Source: Dermacentor variabilis (Eukaryota; Arthropoda; Arachnida; Ixodida; Ixodidae). Taken from it: a stretch of 64,000 nucleotides of DNA. The translations under genes and the position numbers were made by a program. Location of the stretch: positions 107,474,122-107,538,121 of the forward strand of contig NC_134570.1 of NCBI RefSeq assembly GCF_050947875.1. The letters run 5' to 3'. The notes under the pieces are model-generated. The model saw only the letters and a list, made by a program, of their open reading frames with translations. It made no database searches and was not told the origin of the DNA. This document shows, piece after piece, positions 46,795 through 57,059 of this stretch (position 1 is its first letter; each line of letters opens with the position of its first letter).

Positions 46795-47239
46795 GGAGGA
46801 AGGAAACTAAGGAGAGGCCCTGACGTCACTCTTTGTGAAGCAAAAGTGAAGCCGGAAGTTGGCGTTGCTCATGGCGATGCTCCGCCTTTTGGGCCACCCT
46901 CCTCTCTTGTTTATATCTTTCGCGAAACCACGCCGCGCTGCGCGTGGTATCGCGCGCGGAGCGCGCGCGCTTGCGCAACATCCGGCAGAGCACGGTTGCA
47001 GGTAACACAGCGCAACAAGACACGGTGACTAACGCAAACCCGCCCACACAGCGCCTTTGCCACGGCACGAAACCTACCAGAGAAACACGTGTGAGCGCGC
47101 AAAACCATAACAACGCCGCCATTGTGGCCCAAAAGGCGTGGCCGTACAGCAAAAAAATGAGAACCTACTACGTCATTTCCGCCACACTTTTCTCCTAGCG
47201 CGCGGAGGGGGTAGGGCCTCTCCTTAGCTTCCTTCCTCC
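46795..47239 (+). mobile_element. GGAGGAAGG element, copy C
   Basis: Plus-oriented, starting GGAGGAAGGAAACTAAGGAG and ending CTTCCTTCCTCC. It has an internal deletion of about 200 bp relative to copy A. Flanks GTGAGGACAACCCAC and GTGGTACAACCAAAG resemble a diverged 15-bp duplication. With copy B it forms a 1-kb head-to-head palindrome around a 15-bp spacer. Confidence 0.85.
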
Positions 47240-47254
47240 GTGGTACAACCAAAG

Positions 47255-48582
47255 GAGCCGCCATTGCCGTCTCGTCTCGTCTAGGTACCGGCTCGCCAGT
47301 TGGCGCGAGACTAGCCGGCAGCCACGGTTGCCCTAGCAACCCTCGACATCATGCTAGCCACCGCGCGCGACCCTCGAGCGAACCACTTCTCCGCGGTTCC
47401 TCTCGTAGCAGGGAACACAGGTTCCTTTCCAGATGATCGACAACCTGTGTGACGTCAACAAAATTTGTCGTCCCGCCCACCAGGGATGACGACAACGAAG
47501 CGCCGACTAATGGCAACAACCAGACCGAACCGGTTCCAAAGCGAACCGCTACAGAATACGGCCCCAGTTCTTTATTTTGTAAAGCTTAACGCCCGGATGC
47601 CAGATAAACAATCTTCAGAACATCGTACCGCGAAAATTTTAGCAGCACGAAAGCTAGCAAAACGTGTTTCCTCGGACCTTCGCCGTTACCTGGATTCGGA
47701 TGTACAGGCGCGGCCACTGTTGACAGGGGGCGGGTTGCCGCGCTCCGCGGTGCGCCACAACGTGTGCCGCGCGAAGTATTGGGGGGCAAGCGCACTCATT
47801 GCCAGAGGCGGAGTTAGCTGCGCGTCGTCCGCTACGGCTCCTCCCAATTCGCCGCGAAATCTAGAATGCGCGCGCGCTTTGGAGTACGCAAACCCTCTAG
47901 CAATGGTGCGTCAAGAGGTAGTATTCTAAATCAGTTATCAAAGCACGCAGGCATGCCGTACACCTAAAATTTTAACTGAGCCTTTTATTTTGAAAAAGTC
48001 CCTTTCGTCACGGAGGGCCGATTTCAGAATTCGCTTGCTAAGGAAGTAAAAAATCACACGACAAACAAGGCACATTTATAAATCTATGCTTCAGATTTAT
48101 TATATGGTAAACACGAAGAAACCCAGACCACTGCTGCAGAAGAAGCTTAGATGAAGGTCTCCTTCCTTTCGAGCACGATGGCTACAGTGTTGTACCAGTG
48201 CGCGTGTGGCGAAGCGGAAGAAACCGTAGCAGACGACGCACAGCTAACTCCGCCTCTGGCGCTGATTGCTCTTGTGCCGCAATGCTTCTCGCGGCGCCCG
48301 CTTGGTGGTGCGAGGAGCGCGGCCACGTTCGCCGCGTGGCCGCGCCTGTACGCTTGTGCGGCACACCTCATGGCACATGGACACACCTCTGATTGTTGTC
48401 ACCCGAGTGATACCTTATTAGAATTCCAAGGTTAGATATACAACAATGACGCGTTACATGTATACGTCACGTATCGACAATATACTTGACTCTCCTCCTA
48501 TTGCGACTTTGGGCAGAGCTGCGGGAGTGCCTGTAAGCCCATCGCCGTTCGATATTGCGACTATATCGAAGCTAAAAGCTTA
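47255..48582 (+). repeat. repeat backbone, copy A, middle
   Basis: From 47560 on, CAGTTCTTTATTTTGTAAAG, CCAGATAAACAATCTTCAG and CGTACCGCGAAAATTTTAG match 55920-56000. From 48350, CACCTCTGATTGTTGTCACC through GGGCAGAGCTGCGGGAG matches 56105-56290. The piece between (47720-48340) is GC-rich and unmatched, probably another insertion, with GCCAGAGGCGGAGTTAGCTG at 47800 and its inverse at 48237. Confidence 0.7.
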
Positions 48583-48675
48583 TAGCGTCCTCGATCACCC
48601 GCACCGAAGCGCACCGGGGCGCCTTGGTGCGCACTTTCATCCTCGATCAACCGCACCGGTGCGCACCGACCATCG

Positions 48676-49802
48676 ATGGATGGATGGATGTTATGAGTGT
48701 CCCCTTTGGAACGGGGCGGTGGCTTGCGCCACCAAACTCTTGCTACTATGCTGCCTAATATCCTACCTTGGTTAATCAATGAGAAACAAAAAAAAAGACA
48801 CTATGAACTACCACGTCCAAATTTTCTGATACCCTATTGCGAACTGTGCTTTTGTACGTCTCCGTCTTTTGTCGTTTCCCTACTTTTCTTCCACCAATCC
48901 TCCAATCGCCTCTTACTGATGTCTATTGCGGACCTGTTTGCTTTACCACTGCTCCCGCTGAACCCAAGGGCTTCAAGGAGGCCAGTGGTGCCTAAATCGA
49001 CCGCTGGATAGACGTCTTCACATTCTAATAAAATATGCTCCGTCGTTTCCCTAGCTTTACCGCAGCAAGCACATGCTTCTTCTTCCTTCTTATATCTCGC
49101 TTTATAGGTGCGTGTTCTAAGGCATCCCGATCTCGCTTCGAAAAGTAATGAGCTTCCCTTTGAGTTATCATAAATGGTTTCTTTCCTAATTTCGTTTTTT
49201 CCCCTTAAGTAGTTACTCATGGCAGGTTTCTTTTCCATTGCCGCCACCCATGAGATTAATTCAGCCTCTCTGACTTTCCGCTTGACCTTCTTTGTTGCTG
49301 TGTTGCCCACCCCACAGGCCGCATACTTGCTGGTAAGCTTCCTAGTTCTTTTCCTCCACTGTGAATCAATGTTTTGCCTGTACAGATACCTGAACACTCT
49401 CCCAGCCCATTTACTTTCCTCCATATTCCTCAGCCGTTCTTCATACTCAATTTTACTGCGAGCTTCCCTCACTTCAAAACTAGTCCAGCCCATATCCCCT
49501 TGCACAGCTTCATTTGTAGTCTTCCCGTGAGCGCCCAATGCGAGGCGACCCACTGACCTTTGGTTCCCGTCGAGTCCTGATTGTACCCCTGATTTAAAGC
49601 AAACAACCGCATTTCCAAAAGTAAGTCCTGGAACCATTACCCCTTTCCACATACCTCGGAGGACCTCGTACCTATTGTATCCCCATAGCGCTCTGTGCTT
49701 CATTATGGCTGCATTTCTCTTCCCCTTGACTGTTATGGTTTTTTCCTGTGTTTCCATATATCCGTTGCCTTCGTTTATCCATATACCAAGGTATTTATAT
49801 CC
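48676..49802 (-). mobile_element. LINE family B, longest copy (copy 3)
   Basis: The minus strand ends in a (CATC)n tail at 48676-48690. An open frame of about 307 codons (49757-48834) has ALWGYNRYEVLRGMWKG, LALGAHGKTTNEAVQGD, an RVFRYLYRQNID block and the zinc-knuckle-like CACCGKARETTEHILLEC near its end. This is the post-RT C-terminal domain of a non-LTR retrotransposon; the RT itself is absent through 5' truncation. The clade is uncertain. Flanking CCTCGATCAACCGCACC and CCTCAATCACCGGGAGC may be a diverged target duplication. Confidence 0.8.
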
Positions 49803-49996
49803 TCAATCACCGGGAGCGCACCCTGTTGGAGCGGTTTTTCATTGCCCCGTCTCGCACCGAGAAAATCGGCGGTGCGCCGGGGTGCAATCCCAGCAATCAC
49901 TGCGGGACGCGCGCGCGCACTGCCGAGTGCAGAACCGCAGATACTCTGGCCCGATAGCTGCCGTTGTCACGGAGTTGACGGAGTTAGCTAGTGGAG

Positions 49997-50281
49997 ATGT
50001 CGGCAATGAGAAAGGAAGCGGTGCTAATTGCCGCAATCGATGAGCTTTCTTCAAGTTCGTCCGACAGCGAAGACGATATGCTGATCGACCTCGTCCAAAA
50101 ACAATGTGGTGAAGAGCGGCCGAAAGTGGACAGGTTCGTTGAACGGGTCGTCAGGAACCGGTCGTCAGGATTATTTATAAAATCTATTCGTGTATGCTTG
50201 CAACTAGGTATGTCGGAGCACGCAGTTTTTGACAAGGTTCGAGTGCTTGGCGCAGGTGCTCTCAGCACCTGCAAACAATAA
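49997..50281 (+). CDS. acidic-serine protein, possible Harbinger-type N-terminal fragment
   Basis: A 94-codon frame starting MSAMRKEAVLIAAIDELSSS, then an acidic run SDSEDDMLIDL, then KVDRFVERVVRN. It resembles the short leader that precedes some PIF/Harbinger nuclease or Myb proteins, and its position inside a TTA-flanked inverted-repeat element agrees. No DDE residues are present. The second half (FIKSIRVCLQLGMSEHAV) may already be out of the original frame. Homology is inferred from context, not recognised with confidence. Confidence 0.4.
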   Translation: MSAMRKEAVLIAAIDELSSSSSDSEDDMLIDLVQKQCGEERPKVDRFVERVVRNRSSGLFIKSIRVCLQLGMSEHAVFDKVRVLGAGALSTCKQ

Positions 50282-50468
50282 AATGTGCGCGCGCGCGTGT
50301 TCGCGCACGTCTTGCGCGCCAGGGGCAAAGTAGTGCTGCATGCAAGCACCCTGCACGGGGTGCAGTTTTGCCCTCGATGTTGACCCTCCGCAGTGCGCCA
50401 CCACGGCGGTGCAAAGCGCACCATTCTGGTTTCGGGGCAACCCCGGGGCAAGGTGATCGAGGACGCTA

Positions 50469-50640
50469 TTAGTGACGACACGCTAAGAAGTTTCCTAATC
50501 CAAACAGCTTGTTGGCACCTCTCGGGAAAGCGCGAAAAACTTTCCACTAGTCGTCGACAGCACGTTCGGCGTGCACCCTCCAGCGCAATCGCAAAATGGC
50601 GGCGCCCTCAATAAAACGGTCTGTAGTTTTTTTTCTTCTT
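50469..50640 (+). repeat. repeat backbone, copy A, end
   Basis: ACGACACGCTAAGAAGTTTC through AAAATGGCGGCGCCCTCAAT and AATAAAACGGTCT matches 56301-56455 closely. The AATAAA suggests an old transcript end. Confidence 0.8.
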
Positions 50641-50671
50641 TTTTTTTTAGTGGAGGCGTTGGCTCGGCAAG

Positions 50672-50880
50672 GTGGTGGTGGTGGCAACATTATTAAAATT
50701 CTGCTCAGGTAAGTTCTGGCAGGCCCGAGTCCTAGGATGACCCCTCACGAGGAGCGACTCTTTCGGCCCTGGCAACGAGGGCTCTTTGTAGTTTTTGATC
50801 TGTCGTTCTCAGCAGCTCCTCCAGCGTCTGTTGTGAGGGAGCTGGCAGGAGCGACCTGGGAGATATCGCCAACTGTACAT
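50672..50880 (-). pseudogene. I-type LINE 3'-end fragment
   Basis: The minus strand encodes a short ELLRTTDQKLQRALVARAER-like tail resembling the C-terminus of the LINE at 62578-62685 (QQQLVRRARETA). The 3' edge lies at a GGTGGTGGTGGCAAC simple repeat. Confidence 0.45.
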
Positions 50881-51603
50881 CGAAGTAACCAAAAAAAGTC
50901 ACTGATTGCTAAATAGCAAACTTTGCCGTCAACAGACAAAGAGGTCACAAAATCTAGCGTCAACATCGCTAAAATGGCAACACTGATAAAATACTGGTCA
51001 ATTATAGAAGCAAATTTCATTTTGTGTTTTCAGGGATGGTTAGGTTAGACGGCCTCAACAAACGCGAGATGATGCAAGTGATGGTGGATTAAACTTGTTT
51101 TGGACAGCCTAGCAATAGCTTTCTCAGCAATGCAGACTTACAAGGCACGTGCCGCAGGCGTCTCGCACCCCAACTTACGGAGTAACGCGCCATCTGCTAC
51201 AGCACGTGGAGGCGAGGCCCGAAAGCAGGGGAGACTTAATAAGTAAGTCGTACCCATGTGAGTCCAATTCTGAGAGAAGACTTCAGTTGTTGTTTTGTTG
51301 TATTTGTGCAGCGTGCAGCCGACAGTGCTCACTTTCACAAGTGTCTGTGCGTGGGGGGGGGGGGGGGCGAATAAGCGACCTACTTTTCCTTTTCCATTCT
51401 GACTGTGGGGAAGGGGAACACCTGCCCCCTAACCGTTAGGTACACCTATGACAAGCATGGTGTCACACACGTACAGGCAAACATATCTCACTCGATGACC
51501 ACGAGCACCCGCTGTCACAACGCTGACGTGATGAAGACTGCCGGCAGGGAGAAGCGAACGCTTCGTGCTGCCTCAGTTTCACCGCGAGAATGCCTTTAAC
51601 GAC
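50881..51603. other. no gene; poly-G run at 51353-51367
   Basis: Mixed sequence with a run of 15 G. A fragment GGGAACACCTGCCCCCTAAC near 51416 resembles 52246-52280, a minor dispersed repeat. Confidence 0.4.
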
Positions 51604-51870
51604 CAAATAAGTGAAAAAATTAAATTAAATTATGGGGTTTTACGTGCCAAAACCACTTTCTGATTATGAGGCACGCCGTAGTGGAGGACTCCGGAAATTT
51701 CGACCACCTGGGGTTCTTTAACGTGCACCTAAATCTAAGTACACGGGTGTTTTCGCATTTCGCCCCCATCGAAATGCGGCCGCCGTGGCCGGGATTCGAT
51801 CCCGCGACCTCGTGCTCAGCAGCCTAACACCATAGCCACTGAACAACCACGGCGGGTCAAATAAGTGAAA
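51604..51870 (-). mobile_element. tRNA-headed SINE, second copy, with target duplication
   Basis: Inverse of the element at 919-1148; body 51617-51857. The perfect 13-bp repeat CAAATAAGTGAAA flanks it at 51604-51616 and 51858-51870. The tRNA-like head (GGGATTCGATCCCGC on the plus strand) lies at the high end. Confidence 0.92.
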
Positions 51871-52299
51871 GCAGACTTGAAAGTTCTGGGAAGCTCAATT
51901 GCACTATTGAGGTTCGATTACACTATATACAGACCAAGTAGCCAGAATCAATGTCTAGAGCAAGACTTGAAAGACTACTGCAGACTTGCAGAGGTTGGAA
52001 AATTTACGAACTGTTACCGCGTAGAATCTGTGTTCTATACAAATACCAGTGATGAGTGCGCTGAAGAACCGATGTGGCCGAGACTCCATGTGCAGCTGGT
52101 GCAGAGGCCAGACCCCATTATCAGTGCTTCAGGCCATTTCTGTAGACCCGAGTGATCTTGGTTGGGACTCTAAGCGCATATATCCCCGGTTTCAAAAGTG
52201 GAGGGTGTAAGTGACGTTCTCCCCCCGTCCTGTGAGAGGGGAGGGGCAAGTGCCCCTCTTGCCCCGCCCCACTCCGTTAGATACGCCTATGAATGGTTG
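51871..52299. other. no gene; GC-rich dispersed fragment
   Basis: Unique-looking DNA to 52190, then a short repeat (GAGGGGCAAGTGCCCCTCTT, a small hairpin) at 52240-52262. Confidence 0.4.
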
Positions 52300-52329
52300 C
52301 GGGTTCGCGTCCATTGTGAACATACCGGA

Positions 52330-53049
52330 AAACGTCCCATTTAGTGTGCTTAATTTTTCGCTTACTTCGCTTTTAATCTCTGAAGGGTACCGTAATGGAG
52401 AGAATGTAATTATCGCTCTCAATGTTTAGTTTGGAATTCTCCCAGATGGCATTGTCTATGTTCAAATCAGGCGAGGTGTTTTGACTCACGCTATTGCCTA
52501 TGCGGGTTGATCTTTCAGGGTCAACCAGAAGAGTAAAACCGAGGCCTTGAGTGGTCTCCCAGAGTTTATAGTGCCCTTCTTTTGACATTTTGATAGCCCC
52601 AGGCCGAATGCTGTGCATTTAAATCTCCGAGCAGCACGAATAGTGCATGCTTTGTAGCTTTATGTGCTTTGCCTATAAGTGTAGCTATTGCTAGGAGGGC
52701 CATATCCCTAGGAGAGCTATAAACGTTCAGAATGTAGAGCGTTTGGTCGGATCGTCGTTTTGGCAGGATTTCAACGAAGGTGTATGACACTGCCGTGAAT
52801 TCTAGGTTTGACTGGTTGGCGGTCAGATTTCTGTTCACCATGATCGCCGTGGCCGGGAGCTAAACTGCCTGGAGCGGTAATTTCGTTATAAGCCGCAAAA
52901 CCTGATAGTTTCGCCGCTATCCCAGTTACCTGGAGGGCAACTATGTCAAATTTAGTTTGGTGGTTTTGAAGCGTGTATTCCAGAGACCTGCGTTTACGGT
53001 GGAAACCTCTGCAATTCCACTGCAAGATTACGATTGGTGCGTTGGCCAT
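52330..53049 (-). pseudogene. LINE ORF2 endonuclease domain, broken
   Basis: The start codon at 53049-53047 overlaps the ORF1 stop as TGATG. MANAPIVILQWNCRGFHRKR opens an APE-type endonuclease. FDIVALQ, ILNVYSSPRD and VLLGDLNAQHSAWGY (with catalytic Asp and Asn) follow, then NYILSITVPFRD at the end of the domain. Several frameshifts and a stop interrupt it. No RT follows. Confidence 0.82.
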
Positions 53050-54783
53050 CACGCTTGTTTGTGCGGTTCCATGCACGGTGAAGCCATGCTAGGTGTTCTT
53101 GTGAGCACTCCGGCAGCGCGTTGAGCCACAGAGTTGCGCAGAATGCTTGGTTCTGGCGTTGGCGCAGGCGGCGTTACCACCTGAGGCTGATGGTGAGGTT
53201 GGGATTGGGTTTGTGCCGCGGTTAATACAATGTGGGACATAACCGCAGTCACGGCGGAGCTAAGAGCGGCAATGCTCTTCCTCGGCTGTTCGTTTTGGGC
53301 GGCTTGCTCAGCAACCGTGCTCTCGATCACGCGTCCTAGTCTTGAAATTCGGGAGTCCGGCGCGGCGGCGCTCTCCGCGGGTACTGCCGCGGGACCTACC
53401 GGCTTCCGTTTAGTGCGGCGCGCACCATCTAGCTCCGTGTCGCATTCTGCATCCGCTCCACGCCTACACAAGCCACGATCTCGCTCGCGTTTTTTGTGCT
53501 GGGGTCGTTACTAGGCGTATATCCGCTTTCTAATGGTCGAATTTTGTTGTTAGCCGCAGCGAATTGTTGTCGGGGTAATTTAATTTGCTCCGCCAGCTCC
53601 CTCACCTGCGGGTTTTGGGGCAGCTTGTTCCCAGGCGACCTTTGTGCTCTTGGAGCTTGAGCGGTCTCCAGGTGACCGGGACGCCGACCGGTCCCTCCCG
53701 TTCGCGGCCGCGAAGTGGTGGAAAGGATTCGGTACGGCTCTGTTCGCTCACATGACACCGCTACTGTGGTCTGGACGTACCCGTCGACGCCTTCGTGCCC
53801 TTTTCGGCTCCTCCGCGTGGCGACGGCGAGGTGTTGGCTGGCTTGGCGGGCTGCTTTTTTCGGATAAACCGATATTTGCAACTCCCGCTGCCGGCCGGGT
53901 GGCTTCCGCCGCATACTACACAGGAGGGAGAGCAGGCTGGTTTTTCACCGTTGGGTGACGAAGGGTGTTCTTCGCCGCACCACCGGCATATCGGTTCTGT
54001 CGGTCGGGGTTGAGGGCACACGTCTGCTCGGTGCGCCAGCTTCCAACAGTTGAAGCAGGCCTCCGGCCGTTCTCGGAACGGGAAGGCTTCAAACGTGAAA
54101 GCCAGGTAATGTACGAATTTCGGGAGCTTGACTCCGGCGAAGGTGATCACGAAGTGGCAAGTCACGCCCATTCTCCGCGCGTTCACAATCGGCAGGTCGG
54201 GATTTCTGTTGCGAAGCTCGGCGTAGATCGCTTGGTCCGTTTCGTAGCTGCACGCCCTGTACACCACCCCTCGCACCGAGTTGTCGGGCGCCGGAGTGTG
54301 TTGTTGTCACACGCGTATCAAGCTTCTGCTGTGAGTTCTGCAGTATTGTGATATTGCAGTAAGCCTCGTCCCGTTGCCGGTTCGGGGTGCTGACCGTGAT
54401 CGTGTTGGTGGGGTGGACCCTCACCTGTAGTCAGTAGGGAGGGCTTGGCGAACATCGAGGTTGGCGGCGGCGCATACCGCGTCTTCGAGTACAGCTGGCC
54501 CAACTTCGGTCAGGTTGACGGCACCTTTCGGTCGACGAAAGACTGCCTTGTAATCGTCCACTGGTAAGCGTGGCCTTGGTCGACGGCGCACGATCGGAGG
54601 CGGGCGGGCCCGTCGTCGCGGCATCGGTGTTGGCTCACCCTTTGGTGAGGCTTCTCGGTTGGCGGGCCTCGATGCGGCTCCGGTCCGGTGTCCATATCTC
54701 TGCTGCATGTCCAGGGCCGTCTTCCAAGTCCCGTCGGACAGCTCGGATGGGCCAATGGTTTCGCCTTCTACCGCGTACTCCAC
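53049..54783 (-). pseudogene. LINE ORF1 (Gag-like, three zinc knuckles), frameshifted
   Basis: From the N-terminal side there is a basic, Pro-rich leader (MPRRRARPPPIVRRRPRP), a central block with RMGVTCHFVITFAGVKLP, and then three Cys/His knuckles: CFNCWKLAHRADVC, CRWCGEEHPSSP...C and CVVCGGSHPAGSGSC (about 54110-53900). A Gln/Ala-rich C-terminal region follows, ending PCMEPHKQA. Knuckles of this order are known from ORF1 of I, Jockey, R1 and LOA-type LINEs, which bind their RNA. Frame changes occur near 54420, 54290, 53800 and 53450. Confidence 0.8.
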
Positions 54784-55136
54784 GGTTGGTCTCGGTGAGG
54801 CAACAGATTTGCGTTTGTTTGTTATTTAGTAGACGACAAAAGACTCATTTTCGCGGCACAGTTGGTTCTTAAAAGACATGGTACTGGAACTTTTCCGGTT
54901 GAGCCCGAGTTCACTGGAGCCCATTTTCGAGCCGCTGCGGCCGCATTTTGATGAAATATGAGGAGGCGATGAAAATGAAATAGGCGAGGAGGAACGTAGC
55001 CTCGAACCAGCGCGCTGCATCGCCACGGGTATGTGCGGATCCCGTTTTCTCTCAGCGACAGCTCGGAAAGGTAGCGATTTAATTGGGAATTAGTGCGATC
55101 CTAACGGGTTCTGTCTGCTATTTCTTCGATGTCAGA

Positions 55137-55440
55137 TGACTCAAGGTCGACGGGCTACCACTCTGCTGTATTCGGCTGCAAAAATAAATTTCGGAAGCAA
55201 GCGTGGAGTGCATATTCAGCCGCGGCGACTTCGAGGACACCGCCGCTGCGATAGCAGAGAAGCGTCTGCTGTGTATTGCGAGAATAAACAGAAAGGACTT
55301 GATGAAATCGCGCGTCTGTTCGGAATCTTTTGTTCCCAGTGAGCGCACGACGACGAACACGGAACTCGGCACCCATGATCAAGCTGGGATACGAAAGAAA
55401 GGCGAGCATTCGAGTCAGTCAACTATTGCGAATAGATGAA
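55137..55440 (+). pseudogene. decayed THAP domain at head of backbone copy B
   Basis: A first block reads GYHSAVFGCKNKFRKQ. After a GC-rich gap with frame change, LLCIARINRKDLMKSRVCSE and SFVPSERT follow, giving the order Cys region, then the Trp/Ile-Arg helix, then the CSxxF box with the zinc-binding His replaced by Ser. The same second half is at 45937-46110. It is not functional. Confidence 0.5.
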
Positions 55441-56470
55441 CCTAACTTCGTGGACGCACATTAAACTTATTCTGTTCAAACGTGTTGCAAGATTATGATG
55501 CTTGGCAACCAACGTTCTGGTGGAATTTGACCGATGACGTATTATGAAAACAGTACGTGACTAAGAAATGAAGGTGTGCTGTTTTCCATTCTGTGACCAA
55601 AGCCATGCCTACCGTGTGCCGGCCGGCCCTAGTTCACACGGGCTCTCCCGTGCTTCCGAAGCTCGCCGGCAAGCTGTCGAGTTCGCTCATCGTGCGCGGT
55701 ATTACTGCAGAAAATAAAGTTGCTGTCGCAAAGAGTAGTTGTTCGTTTTTCAGCTCTCTCGAGTAGGCGAGATGCGCTTGCACGCGCAGGCACCCTTCGA
55801 GACCTAAGAGTGCGCATAATCAACGCGTGCGAGTGTCCGCAGTTGATCGTGACATATTCGCAGCCACTGTCATCAGCTCACTCTATCCATCTTAACAGCC
55901 CTTTCGATCGAGTTATATTACAGTTCTTTATTTTGTAAAGCTTGATGCCCGCATGCCAGATAAACAATCTTCAGAAAAGCGTACCGCGAAAATTTTAGGA
56001 GCACGAAACCAAGCTGTGAAGACGTAGTTCCTCTTAGCTTCGCCAAGAGCTTCCTACATCTTGGATTCGGATGTACGCTTGTGCTGCACACCGCATGGCA
56101 CTCGGAGACACCTCTGATTGTTGTCACCTGAGTGATACCTTATCCGAATTCCAAGGCTAGACACACAACAATAACACGTTACGTGTATACGTCACGTGTC
56201 GACTGCTTAGACTCGACTCGCCTCCTGTTCTATACTGTGGGCAGAGCTGCGGGAGCGCCTCTAAGCCCGTCACCGCTCGATATTGCGGCCATATCGAAGT
56301 TTAGCGACGACACGCTAAGGAGTTTCCCAATCCAAACGGCCTGCTGACACCTGTCGCGAAGGCGAGAAAACTTGCCACCCGTCGTCGCCGGCACGTTCGC
56401 CGCGCACCCTCCAGCGCGATCTCAAAATGGCGGCGCCCTCAATAAAACGGTCTTTAGCTTTCTTTTTTCT
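55283..56470 (+). repeat. repeat backbone, copy B (less interrupted)
   Basis: Collinear with 45937-50640, which is longer because of the GGAGGAAGG pair, a GC-rich block and the Harbinger-like element. Copy B supplies the empty sites. It ends at ATAAAACGGTCTTTAGC near 56450. It may be an old THAP-bearing DNA transposon or a segmental duplication. A short frame at 55568, MKVCCFPFCDQSHAYRVPA, could be another THAP start but is too short to call. Confidence 0.65.
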
Positions 56471-56542
56471 TTCTGCTTCTTTTTGAAGGAGCCATTGGCT
56501 CGGCCTCGGCAAGCATGTAGTATGGACCATTATTAGTATGAA

Positions 56543-56619
<77 letters not shown>
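56543..56619. repeat. (ATT)n microsatellite
   Basis: About 26 perfect ATT units. Confidence 0.98.
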
Positions 56620-56801
56620 GTAGTTACCAGTATGAACCATGTAGTGCTCCACGGCTCGCGAGCATGCCAGTGTTGCTCGACTGTTATGCCCCCCCATTCG
56701 GGTCTTATATATATATAAAAAAATCAATTACAAATTACGTGCTGGCTCAAATGCCCTAAAATTTTGCCAACGTGTTTTTGAACGCACAAGGATTACCCCA
56801 A

Positions 56802-56900
56802 TAGGGAGTTTTAGGTTAGGGGACGCAAGCGACGGGCGTACACAACAACCAATACCGTGGCCCCTGGTGGTTCTGCTTATAGTTTCCTAAAACTCCATGG
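56802..56900. repeat. fold-back element, small
   Basis: GGGAGTTTTAGG near 56806 and its inverse CCTAAAACTCC near 56887 enclose GGTTAGGGGACGCAAGCG. This text resembles GATTAGGGGACACAAGTGGC in the fold-back element at 63530, so the two may be related. Confidence 0.5.
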
Positions 56901-57059
56901 TTGTGGTAGTGTCGTAGCGGGTGCGTCAGGAGTCGAACCTCGCACACATAGCCGGCAGTTGTGTCGTCTGATACCCTAGTTCTCGCGTACGCAAGCCGCT
57001 AAAGAAACTCTATATTGTGATCGGAAATTGAGTGTCGTGTTCTTTTAAAGAGTGTATAT
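56901..57059. promoter_or_regulatory. possible upstream region of the SOX-like gene
   Basis: AT-rich leader with GTGTATATATG immediately before the first ATG. A TATA-like word this close to the ATG cannot serve the same start, so the true transcription start is unclear. Confidence 0.2.

Larger units (their letters stand above)
48583..50468 (+). mobile_element. Harbinger-like DNA element with TTA target duplication
   Basis: Ends are inverted repeats TAGCGTCCTCGATCACC (17 bp perfect: 48583-48599 and 50452-50468). TTA flanks both sides (48580-48582, 50469-50471), and the paralogous copy at 56301-56303 has a single TTA, the empty site. A 3-bp TTA/TWA duplication is the hallmark of PIF/Harbinger elements. 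It contains an acidic-serine open frame (49997-50281) and has itself been invaded by a LINE (48676-49802). Confidence 0.7.
52300..55020 (-). mobile_element. I-type LINE, 5' half (ORF1 plus endonuclease)
   Basis: Unusually, the 5' portion survives and the RT-RNase H half is missing, the reverse of normal LINE truncation. It is read from about 55020 down. ORF1 spans roughly 54783-53049 and the ORF2 endonuclease 53049-52330. The loss of the 3' part probably reflects a later deletion or a rearrangement near 52300. Confidence 0.8.
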
